Source: Bacteroidales bacterium
GTDB lineage: Bacteria > Bacteroidota > Bacteroidia > Bacteroidales > F082
Reading direction: 5' to 3'
Assembly (NCBI GenBank): GCA_023229135.1
Contig: JALNZT010000005.1
Location: 86,992-150,991 of the forward strand
DNA length: 64,000 bases
The first letter of the stretch is position 1. Each line of letters starts with the position of its first letter. This document shows, one piece after another, positions 8,271 through 15,994 of this stretch. A program made the translations under genes and the position numbers. A model generated the notes under the pieces. It did no database searches, had not been told where the DNA came from, and saw only the letters and a program-made list of their open reading frames with translations.

Positions 8271-9404
8271 CTAATATTTCAAAACTTTATAAGACGTTGA
8301 ATTATAATCAGTAATAATTTTTATCATAAATATTCCTTGGTGTTTTTCATCTAATTGAAGGCGGAAAGTCCCCGCAACATTATTTAGATTTTTTTTCTGA
8401 ATTAATTTTCCCAGGGCATCATAAATAGCAATTGATCGTGAATTTTCAGGCAAATTTCCAATAAAAAGAAAATTACCACTTAAAGGATTTGGGTAAACCG
8501 ATATGGTTTTGTTGTGATTTTCAGGCGTAATTACATAATCGTTCAACGAGAAGTTTTTTACGAAATTCCAGATTTCTTCAGAAGCATTTATATCCTGATT
8601 TACAATGCCAATGCCACTGGCTGAGGTCCCCGGCCAGGTGTGACCGCCATTGATCACTTTCAGCAGTTTGATGGGTTTTTCCGAGTCGCATTGATTCCAT
8701 TCGTATTGCGTAACGGTTGAGCCTTCCTGCACCAAGTCGGGCAACTCTGTCACTGTTGGCGTGCTGTTGCAGCCATTGAAAGCAATCCAAAATTCCAATA
8801 AAGTATCTACACCTTCAATACTGCCACCAATACCATCAAAAGGCACTATAAAATCGCCTGTGCCATGAATATGCAGGATGGGTTTTGCCTTTGTTGCTTC
8901 CCAGTTGGCAAAAGCTTGACTGGCAATAGTGCCGGCCACTGGCGCAATAGCAGCAATTTTTTCGGGTAGCTCGTAGGCGAGCCGATAACTCATAAAACCG
9001 CCATTGGAAAAACCGGTGGCATAAACGCGATTTTTGTCAATTGGGAAATTACTACTCAGCTTGTCAATAAGGGCGTTGATAAATCCCACATCATCGGCAG
9101 TGGAACTACCACCAAAATCAACATTCCAGCTATTGCCGATTCCTTGCGGGTAGACTACCATAAAATTCTGTTCATCAGCTAATTGATTAAGCTCACTGAA
9201 ATTCATAATTGAGTTGGCGGTTTGTGTATAACCATGCATCGCGATAAGCAGTGGCAGCGGCTCCGATATTTGATCGGGCAAGTAAAAAATGTAGCTCCGG
9301 GTTTGTCCATCATGGATCAGAGTGCCGTTTTGCTGTGCATAAAGCGGTATAAAAAAAAGTACTGAAGCCGTGAAAATTAAAAGGAGTTTTTTAGCGTAGA
9401 TCAT
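8271..9404 (-). CDS. PHB-depolymerase/feruloyl-esterase-like hydrolase exported by T9SS
   Basis: 377 residues. The signal peptide is 1-24 (ends PLYAQ). Residues about 25-285 are an alpha/beta hydrolase of the LpqC/esterase D-like (PHB depolymerase) family: nucleophile S133 in GFSNGG, acid D184 in HGTGD, and H255 in NGGHTWPG. The oxyanion segment is AMHGYT. Residues about 300-377 are a T9SS type A sorting domain (SVYPNPLSG start, YDALGKLI, IFMIKI near the end), so the enzyme is probably released or anchored on the cell surface. Likely substrates are plant-type acylated polysaccharides or polyesters; specificity cannot be read. Monocistronic. Confidence 0.9.
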   Translation of the reverse strand: MIYAKKLLLIFTASVLFFIPLYAQQNGTLIHDGQTRSYIFYLPDQISEPLPLLIAMHGYTQTANSIMNFSELNQLADEQNFMVVYPQGIGNSWNVDFGGSSTADDVGFINALIDKLSSNFPIDKNRVYATGFSNGGFMSYRLAYELPEKIAAIAPVAGTIASQAFANWEATKAKPILHIHGTGDFIVPFDGIGGSIEGVDTLLEFWIAFNGCNSTPTVTELPDLVQEGSTVTQYEWNQCDSEKPIKLLKVINGGHTWPGTSASGIGIVNQDINASEEIWNFVKNFSLNDYVITPENHNKTISVYPNPLSGNFLFIGNLPENSRSIAIYDALGKLIQKKNLNNVAGTFRLQLDEKHQGIFMIKIITDYNSTSYKVLKY

Positions 9405-9485
9405 GTTTATGGCGCGTTAAAATTGAATTATAAAGCATTTTTTCCTTAAATTTTAGCATCTTCGCAGGCTAAAGTTAGCTTTTAG

Positions 9486-10187
9486 ATGACCCTAAGTAAA
9501 CAAAGAATAAGCCAAGTGGTTTTAATCCTTGGATTTATTATTACATCATTCAGTCTTCATGCCCAGCATTTGCGGCTTGATTTCCGGCCAGCCATTAGTA
9601 TCCCTTTGGGTGATTTTGCGGCAAAAACCCTTGATGGCGGGAGCTTTGCGCTCACCGGTTTTTCTGGTGGAATTGGCCTACAACTGTCCATAAAATCTGC
9701 TTTTTCGGTCAGGATTCAGGCTGCTGTACTGCGCCACACGATTGATGTGAGTGCTTTGGGTTACGAAAAAGTAAAGCAAGATGCGTTTCTCGAAGATGTA
9801 TATATAAGGAGTGATGCTTTTAGCAACAATATGCTGCTTGCCGGACCGGTTTATGCGTTAAAATTCTCTGAAAAGTTAAGCCTGGAAGGGAGTTTAATGG
9901 CAGGTTTGACACAGTCAAAAACGCCTTATCAACTGTATAAACCTAAGTATTTTTTTACAGGGCCGGCTTTTTATGAGATTACATCGGCCACTGATTATAG
10001 CTTTGTTTGGGGTGCTTCGGCTGTGCTGATGGTTAATATTGGCCGCTGTTATCAATTGGGTCTTTCTACAGAATGGCTGCATGCAAATCCTGTGTTTGGA
10101 TTTGAAACGGCAAACGGCTTTCGTGAAGAAATGCGCCGCATTAGTATGCTGAACTTAGGTCTGGTTTTTAGTGTGAACTTGTTTTAA
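9486..10187 (+). CDS. Outer-membrane beta-barrel protein
   Basis: 233 residues. An N-terminal signal peptide ends near SLHAQ. The rest is alternating hydrophobic and polar strands with glycine turns (ISIPLGDFA, FSGGIGLQLS, VRIQAAVLR), and it ends in a strand with aromatic terminus (GLVFSVNLF). This is the pattern of a small 8-10-strand barrel of the OmpW/PorT-like superfamily. No enzymatic motif. It is divergent from the esterase and followed 138 bases later by porZ. A structural or transport role in the outer membrane is likely; nothing more specific can be said. Confidence 0.7.
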   Translation: MTLSKQRISQVVLILGFIITSFSLHAQHLRLDFRPAISIPLGDFAAKTLDGGSFALTGFSGGIGLQLSIKSAFSVRIQAAVLRHTIDVSALGYEKVKQDAFLEDVYIRSDAFSNNMLLAGPVYALKFSEKLSLEGSLMAGLTQSKTPYQLYKPKYFFTGPAFYEITSATDYSFVWGASAVLMVNIGRCYQLGLSTEWLHANPVFGFETANGFREEMRRISMLNLGLVFSVNLF

Positions 10188-10243
10188 AATCAGCAGTGCG
10201 ACGGTTTCATTTTGTTATTAAACCAATTTTGACCAATCATCTG

Positions 10244-10251
10244 TATCTTTG
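10244..10251 (+). promoter_or_regulatory. Probable -7 element of the porZ-recO promoter
   Basis: TATCTTTG fits TAnnTTTG, about 75 bases before the porZ start. I find no TTG at the ideal -33 position, so support is partial. Confidence 0.35.
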
Positions 10252-10325
10252 AACACAATAATTTAGCCCTTCTTTAGTTTAGTTTATGGCGTTCGATCTG
10301 CCTTCTTACTTTCAATAATAAATCT

Positions 10326-12656
10326 ATGCAAGCTAACAGGTTAGTCATTTTATCCGTAGTAATTTTTTTGATGTCGTATAGTGTTTCAGCGCAAAACATG
10401 GGTATTGGTGAGTGGAGAACCCATCTTCCTTATCAAAAAGTGATTGATGTGGATATCTGGAATTCAAAAACATATGCTGCTACTCCTTATGATTTGTTTA
10501 TTTACGACCAAGATGATAACAGCATCAGCCTGCTCAATAAAGTGAATGGCCTGAGTGATATTGGTATTTCTGCCATACAATACAATGCTGAATACGAAGT
10601 GCTTTTGGTGGCTTATTCCAACACCAATGTGGATTTGATTCATGCCGATGGAATTAGTAATATCAGAGATATTAAGGATAAAGAACTTATTGGAAATAAG
10701 ACGATTAACGATATTTTATTTAGAGGTAAATACGCCTATCTCTCCTGTGGATTTGGTATTGTTGTGCTGGATGTTGAACGCGAGGAAGTTTATGATACTT
10801 ATCTTATTGGAAATGAAGGAGATTATATCAACGTTCTCGACATTGCATTTTTTGATAATAAACTGTTTGCAGCTACAGAAGCTGGTGTTTATTATGCACC
10901 GATTGATAGCCCTAACCTGGCTGATTATAATGCCTGGACTAAAGATAATAGGCTTATCCATAATAATTTACGCTACAATCACATTGAGGCTTTTGGAGAT
11001 AAATTATTTTTAAATTATACCAAAGGAGTATATAATGGCGACACCCTTTTTATGTTCGACGGAAGCTCCTGGGATTATTTTGAGAAGCAGAACAATTCTA
11101 TCCGAACGATGCTCAGAGCTTACGAAAACGAATTGCTGGTATGTAACAATTACAACCTGTTTATTTATGATAAATCGCTTGAGCTACAAAAATCCATTTA
11201 TAATCCGGGCGAGGCAGGTATTGAGCCCCAGGCAGTTGCAAGAAGCAAAAACGGTACTTATTGGATTGGTGACCGATTTCGCGGTTTAGTAAAATCAACT
11301 AATGGTTTTGATGGTGAAAATATTAAACCTAATGGCCCAGGAACTACCAATGTTTATGAGCTGAAAGCCCGCGGAAACCAGGTGTGGGTAGCTTCTGGCG
11401 GACGCGCTAACAACTGGGCAAAGCTGTATATGGTAGATGGTGTTTTTGCCTATGATGGAAGTCAATGGACCACACACAATCGCGCTAACACCACTGCTTT
11501 TGATACGATTTCCGACTTTGTGAGTGTTGCCATCGACCCGACGCAGCCCAACAAAGCGTATATTGGCAGTTGGCAGGATGGTATCATTGCCTTCACAGAC
11601 AACAGCGTTTCTGAGATATATTCAGTAAATAACAGCAGTTTGCAGCCCTGGGTTGCTGCTCCTGACCTGGTGAATATCAGTGGGCTTGATTTTGACAGCT
11701 ACAATAATTTGTGGGCTGCAAATACCGGAGCACCGCATCTATTGAGCATGAGAACACCTACCGGCGAATGGAAATCCTTTAACCTGGGCGGCTCAGCCAG
11801 CGGAATTGATATAGCCAATATGATAGTGGACAGAAACAATTATAAGTGGATAATCAGACGCCAGGAAGGCATGATGATGGTTTTTAATGACAACAACACT
11901 TTTGATAACCCGGCTGATGACAGGCTCCGTGTTTTGGCCTCTTCCATCGGAAATGGTGCTATACCTGGAAACCAGGTGTTGTCGATGGCTGTTGATCTGG
12001 AAGGGGCTGTTTGGGTTGGAACAGATGCCGGTCCGGCTATTTTTTACAATACCGAACGTATTTTTGCACAAGGTCAAAACTTTGATGCTCAACGTATTTT
12101 GGTTCCCAGGAATGATGGAACCGGGCAGGCAGACTATTTGCTGGGCAGCGAGAAAATACTGGCTATTGCCGTGGACGGCGCAAATAATTTGTGGTTTGGT
12201 ACCGAAAATGGCGTTTTTCTGATGTCGAATGACGGCCTGAAACAGTTGCAATATTTCAACACCGACAACAGTCCGTTACTTTCTAACACCGTAAACAGTA
12301 TTGGAATAACCGACGATGGCGAGGTGTTTTTTGGCACCAATAACGGCATCATTTCTTACAAAGGAAAAGCTACGCCTGGTGGCCCCGTCAATTCAGATGT
12401 GTTTGCTTATCCAAATCCGGTGAGGCCGAATCATAGTGGCCCTGTAGCTATTAAGGGATTGGTGCGCAATGCTTTGGTGAAGATTACAACCGTAAACGGC
12501 AGTTTGGTTTATCAAACCAGGGCGGAAGGCGGACAAGCAATCTGGGATGGGAAAACCCTTAATGGCGCCATTGTAGAGCCTGGAATTTACCTTGTTTTTG
12601 TAAGTGATGATTTGGGCGTGGAGACGCTGGTAACAAAAATTATGATGATGCGTTAA
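10326..12656 (+). CDS. porZ: T9SS component PorZ-like beta-propeller protein
   Basis: 776 residues, the length of characterised PorZ. The signal peptide ends near SVSAQ. The opening MGIGEWRTHLPYQKVIDVD (quoted as GIGEWRTHLPY) is typical. The body is two beta-propellers with repeated 'hWhGT..Gh.hh' blades (VWVGTDAGPAIF, LWFGTENGVFLM, VFFGTNNGIISY). The last 90 residues are a T9SS sorting domain (FAYPNPVRPN). In Porphyromonas, PorZ sits on the cell surface and presents anionic LPS to the PorU sortase that attaches T9SS cargo. The recO gene follows after one base, a gene pair common in Bacteroidota, which supports the call. Confidence 0.88.
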   Translation: MQANRLVILSVVIFLMSYSVSAQNMGIGEWRTHLPYQKVIDVDIWNSKTYAATPYDLFIYDQDDNSISLLNKVNGLSDIGISAIQYNAEYEVLLVAYSNTNVDLIHADGISNIRDIKDKELIGNKTINDILFRGKYAYLSCGFGIVVLDVEREEVYDTYLIGNEGDYINVLDIAFFDNKLFAATEAGVYYAPIDSPNLADYNAWTKDNRLIHNNLRYNHIEAFGDKLFLNYTKGVYNGDTLFMFDGSSWDYFEKQNNSIRTMLRAYENELLVCNNYNLFIYDKSLELQKSIYNPGEAGIEPQAVARSKNGTYWIGDRFRGLVKSTNGFDGENIKPNGPGTTNVYELKARGNQVWVASGGRANNWAKLYMVDGVFAYDGSQWTTHNRANTTAFDTISDFVSVAIDPTQPNKAYIGSWQDGIIAFTDNSVSEIYSVNNSSLQPWVAAPDLVNISGLDFDSYNNLWAANTGAPHLLSMRTPTGEWKSFNLGGSASGIDIANMIVDRNNYKWIIRRQEGMMMVFNDNNTFDNPADDRLRVLASSIGNGAIPGNQVLSMAVDLEGAVWVGTDAGPAIFYNTERIFAQGQNFDAQRILVPRNDGTGQADYLLGSEKILAIAVDGANNLWFGTENGVFLMSNDGLKQLQYFNTDNSPLLSNTVNSIGITDDGEVFFGTNNGIISYKGKATPGGPVNSDVFAYPNPVRPNHSGPVAIKGLVRNALVKITTVNGSLVYQTRAEGGQAIWDGKTLNGAIVEPGIYLVFVSDDLGVETLVTKIMMMR

Positions 12657-12657
12657 T

Positions 12658-13386
12658 ATGGTTTCTGATAAAACCAGTGGCATCGTTTTGCAGCATATCA
12701 GGTATAGCGATACCAGCTTGATTGTTAAAATATTTACAGAAAAATTCGGGCTGCAATCCTACCTGATTAAAGGTGCTTACCAGAAGCGTTCAAAGTTTAG
12801 GCCGGCACTCTTTATGCCCATGACGATTGTTGAGTTTGTGCAGGCTTCCAAATCAGGTAGGGAGTTGCATTTTATGAAGGAAGTGAGCGTGGTTTCGCAG
12901 TTTCACCAATTGCACCAGTCAGTTAAGAAGAATGCTATTGTGATGTTTATGAGCGAGCTGCTCAGCCGAACCATTCAGGAAGAAGAAACCAATTTACCAT
13001 TGTTTGATTTTCTGCGAACCTCACTGCTTTGGCTCGATTTGAGGCAGGATAATGTAGGCACTTTCCCACTGTATTTAATGGTGGAATTAAGTCGTTATCT
13101 GGGTTTTTATCCCAAGAAAAACACTTACCAGCAAGGGTATTGTTTTGATGCTATGGCTGGTCTTTTCAGGCAAGGTGCTCCCGAACATCCCTATTATTTG
13201 AGTCCGCCATTGAGCAATCACTTACACCAACTTTTGGAAATGGGTTTAGAATCCAATGAAAACTTTTTGTTGAGCAACGCTGAGCGCAGGACCTTAATGC
13301 AGGAACTCATAGATTATTATAAACTACATATCCCCGGCTTTCACGGATTAAAATCCCACGAAATTCTGAAAGCTGTGCTTGAATAG
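12658..13386 (+). CDS. recO: DNA repair protein RecO
   Basis: 242 residues. An N-terminal OB fold (about 1-80; GIVLQHIRYSDTSLIVKIFT, quoted as GIVLQHIRYSDTSLIV) is followed by an all-helical domain. RecO anneals single strands and loads RecA with RecR on SSB-coated gaps. I see no zinc-binding cysteine quartet. Its ATG is one base after the porZ stop, so it is translationally coupled. It converges with the coiled-coil gene 15 bases away. Confidence 0.92.
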   Translation: MVSDKTSGIVLQHIRYSDTSLIVKIFTEKFGLQSYLIKGAYQKRSKFRPALFMPMTIVEFVQASKSGRELHFMKEVSVVSQFHQLHQSVKKNAIVMFMSELLSRTIQEEETNLPLFDFLRTSLLWLDLRQDNVGTFPLYLMVELSRYLGFYPKKNTYQQGYCFDAMAGLFRQGAPEHPYYLSPPLSNHLHQLLEMGLESNENFLLSNAERRTLMQELIDYYKLHIPGFHGLKSHEILKAVLE

Positions 13387-13401
13387 CCTTGTCGAGCAAC
13401 T

Positions 13402-14325
13402 TTAACGCAGGTTGAAACTGGTCTGTCCGATCAAAGTTTCACCTTCGTAGATGTCAATAGAATATAGACCTTCCGTCAGTTCCTGGGTGTCGCGTTTATC
13501 CCAATACACGCAAATCTCTTCATTTTTGTTCTGGTATTCAACACTTTCCATGATAGAGTATTGCAGGCGCTCGCCCTGATGCATAAAGGAGTATTCATCG
13601 CCCCTGCCTTTAGCAAGAATCTGGTTGTCGGGTGCAGCGATACGGATATAGATATTTTTGTTACCAGCCTGAACAACTTTGTTTTCGGCAATGGTGAAAC
13701 AAATCTTTACGCGTTCAACTCTTTTTACCTTGTCGGTCTCTACCTCACGGCTACTTCCGCGTTGGCGCATGGCTTTGGCTGAAACATTGAATGTACGTAG
13801 CTCAGCGGCCATTTCAACCACATCAGTAAGTTCTTCTTTTACTTTGCTGAGCTGGACATTGCGTTTGCGTTCCAGGTTAAACTCTTCGCGGATACGTTCA
13901 TTTTCTTCGGTGAGTTCACGATTTACGGTATATAATGAATCCATCTGACGCACATAACCCTGTGAAATAACCTGCAAACGTTCCAGCTTTTTCTTGATTT
14001 TATAATATTCCCATTTGGTATTGAGCAACTGTTTGATTTCAATGGCATTGGCCTGAATCAGGCTGTCTTTGGCTGTTAACGAATCAGCCAAATCACCATA
14101 AGCTCTTTTGGTTTCATTGTGGGATAAAATCAAGCTGTCAAGTTCGTGCTGAAGTCCAATTTTTTGCTGTTCTTTTTCTTCTTGAAGTACCCTGAGATTC
14201 GACTTGGTAGAAATAAGCCAGATTGAAAGTCCGATGATTATCAATGCAAAAATCGCCAATAAAATATAGAGCCAGCGTGTGGCATTTGGCGAAGGTATAG
14301 GCTGGTTTTGTGCAGGCGTTTCCAT
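13402..14325 (-). CDS. Membrane-anchored coiled-coil protein, unknown function
   Basis: 307 residues. One transmembrane helix at about 19-41 (WLYILLAIFALIIIGLSIWL) follows a short polar N terminus. Residues about 45-180 are a continuous heptad-type coiled coil rich in Glu, Leu and Lys. Residues about 200-307 are a beta-rich C-terminal domain (VKICFTIAENKVV, YIRIAAPD, ICVYWDK, GLYSIDIYEGE) that resembles domains seen at the end of many Bacteroidota hypothetical proteins. With an uncleaved N-terminal helix, most of it should lie in the periplasm. No homologue of known function is recognised. Confidence 0.75.
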   Translation of the reverse strand: METPAQNQPIPSPNATRWLYILLAIFALIIIGLSIWLISTKSNLRVLQEEKEQQKIGLQHELDSLILSHNETKRAYGDLADSLTAKDSLIQANAIEIKQLLNTKWEYYKIKKKLERLQVISQGYVRQMDSLYTVNRELTEENERIREEFNLERKRNVQLSKVKEELTDVVEMAAELRTFNVSAKAMRQRGSSREVETDKVKRVERVKICFTIAENKVVQAGNKNIYIRIAAPDNQILAKGRGDEYSFMHQGERLQYSIMESVEYQNKNEEICVYWDKRDTQELTEGLYSIDIYEGETLIGQTSFNLR

Positions 14326-14353
14326 AAATAATTATTTGAATCCTTTCTTAATG

Positions 14354-14384
14354 CAAAAGTAGTGCAAATCAGCTGTAAATGCAA
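14354..14384 (-). promoter_or_regulatory. Promoter of the coiled-coil gene
   Basis: On the minus strand TACTTTTG (14361-14354) is 20 bases after TTG (14384-14382), 28 bases upstream of the ATG. Confidence 0.55.
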
Positions 14385-14413
14385 GTAATTAAAATCGGAG
14401 GCAAAGTATAAAG

Positions 14414-15400
14414 TTATTTACGCAGATTTTTCCAATACCATTTACAGGCTTCGGTAAGTCCTTGCTTTAAGTTGTATTGTGGGTCGTAACCGAGCAGCTT
14501 TCGCGCCTTGTCAATGGATGCCAGCGAATGTGGGATATCGCCCTGACGATAGGGGCCATGTTCGATTGGAACGGCAGCAATGCCAGAATCATAACCAGCT
14601 AAAATTTCGCGAAGCCATTGCGACAACTCGTTTAAAGTGGTGCGATCACCAAAAGCTACGTTATAAACTTGATTTAGGGCAGTTTTATCAGTCGTTAACG
14701 CAGCCTTGATATTGGCTTGAACCACATTGTCGATATAGGTAAAATCGCGGCTGTATTCGCCTTTCCCGTTGATGATAATTGGCTCATGTTTCATCAGTTG
14801 CATCACCCATTTTGGGATAACGGCGGCGTAAGCTCCCTGCGGATCCTGGCGACGGCCAAACACATTGAAGTAGCGCAAACCAACCGACTCAAAATTGTAA
14901 GTGCGCGCAAAAACGTCGGCATACAATTCATTTACATATTTAGTTATGGCATACGGCGAAAGCGGTTTGCCAATCTTTTCTTCTACTTTTGGCAAGCTTT
15001 CCGAATCACCGTAGGTGCTTGAGCTGGCAGCATAAACAAAACGTTTTACACCTGAATCACGGGCTGCAATCATCATATTCAGGAAGCCGGAAATATTGAC
15101 TTCATTGCTTGTTGCCGGGTCTTTTATTGAACGCGGAACGGAACCCAATGCCGCCTGATGAAACACAATTTGCCGGTTTTGGCAAGCTTTGCGGCAGGCT
15201 TCTAAATCACGGATATCGGCTTCCAGTAGTTCAAAATGAGGATTACTCAGAAATGGCTCAATATTATAGCGATGACCGGTAGCGAAATTATCCAGGCACA
15301 GCACTTTGGCACCTTGCTGCAATAAAGACTCGATAAGGTTGGAGCCAATAAAACCAGCACCTCCTGTTACCAATACCGGGATATTTTTTAAAGATGACAT
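14414..15400 (-). CDS. UDP-sugar 4-epimerase of the WbpP/TviC type (extended SDR)
   Basis: 328 residues. The NAD-binding GGAGFIG motif is at 13-19. The catalytic SSS is at 126-128 and Y150-AIT-K154 is the SDR Tyr-Lys pair. The fold and the segments LGSVPRSI and LRYFNVFGRRQDP match UDP-N-acetylglucosamine 4-epimerases (WbpP, VipB/TviC), which supply UDP-GalNAc or a uronic derivative for surface polysaccharide. It is the last gene of the wza-wzc-upxY operon, 35 bases after the antiterminator gene, which supports a sugar-nucleotide role. Exact substrate is inferred. Confidence 0.88.
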   Translation of the reverse strand: MSSLKNIPVLVTGGAGFIGSNLIESLLQQGAKVLCLDNFATGHRYNIEPFLSNPHFELLEADIRDLEACRKACQNRQIVFHQAALGSVPRSIKDPATSNEVNISGFLNMMIAARDSGVKRFVYAASSSTYGDSESLPKVEEKIGKPLSPYAITKYVNELYADVFARTYNFESVGLRYFNVFGRRQDPQGAYAAVIPKWVMQLMKHEPIIINGKGEYSRDFTYIDNVVQANIKAALTTDKTALNQVYNVAFGDRTTLNELSQWLREILAGYDSGIAAVPIEHGPYRQGDIPHSLASIDKARKLLGYDPQYNLKQGLTEACKWYWKNLRK

Positions 15401-15435
15401 AAGCCTTTTTCTTTTTTTAAAATTGTTTTTTGCTG

Positions 15436-15987
15436 TTAGTCGGCTGTGTTTTGTGCAACAGGCTCTACTTTTGAGCGTGGAATATTTAATGAAAGCACTT
15501 GCCCTACTGCTTCAATCTGTACCAGCAGCCTGTAGCGGTTTTTGTAATGTATCATTCTGCCAATTAAGCCAGCCATTGGTCCTTGCTTGATACGTACCAA
15601 CTGGCCTTCTTCCAGTTTTTCCGAATCAATATCTTCCTGCTCGTCCTGCTCATTCAGGAAATAATGTATGGCTTCAATTTGCTGATCAGGAATAATGGCC
15701 GGCTTGCCTTCAAAACTGATGTATTTTACAACGCCCGGCACGCTTTTTACGGTAAAAAACTGTGCTTCGTGAATGTGTACAAAGACGTAAGACCTAAAAA
15801 GTGGTTCTTCTACCTTTTTCTTTCTGTCGCTCCATTGCTTCAGGCGCGTAATCAGCGGCAAATATGCCTCTATACCCAGGTATTCAAGCTCTACTAAAAC
15901 CTTTTTTTCGCCTTTGGAACGCACGTAGATAGCATACCAGAATTTTTCGACGTTTTTTTTAGATTTAAGTATTTTTAAATCAGACAT
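15436..15987 (-). CDS. UpxY/NusG-like transcription antiterminator
   Basis: 183 residues. Residues about 14-115 are a NusG N-terminal (NGN) domain (WYAIYVRSKGEKKVL, then SYVFVHI and VPGVVKYI). Residues about 125-180 are a KOW domain (VRIKQGPMAGLIGRM). UpxY proteins travel with RNA polymerase and let it read through long capsule operons, usually recognising the operon's own leader. Here the gene is third in the operon, 7 bases after wzc, not first as in Bacteroides fragilis capsule loci. It is specialised by context; a housekeeping NusG would sit with ribosomal genes. Confidence 0.88.
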   Translation of the reverse strand: MSDLKILKSKKNVEKFWYAIYVRSKGEKKVLVELEYLGIEAYLPLITRLKQWSDRKKKVEEPLFRSYVFVHIHEAQFFTVKSVPGVVKYISFEGKPAIIPDQQIEAIHYFLNEQDEQEDIDSEKLEEGQLVRIKQGPMAGLIGRMIHYKNRYRLLVQIEAVGQVLSLNIPRSKVEPVAQNTAD

Positions 15988-15994
15988 TTTAACT

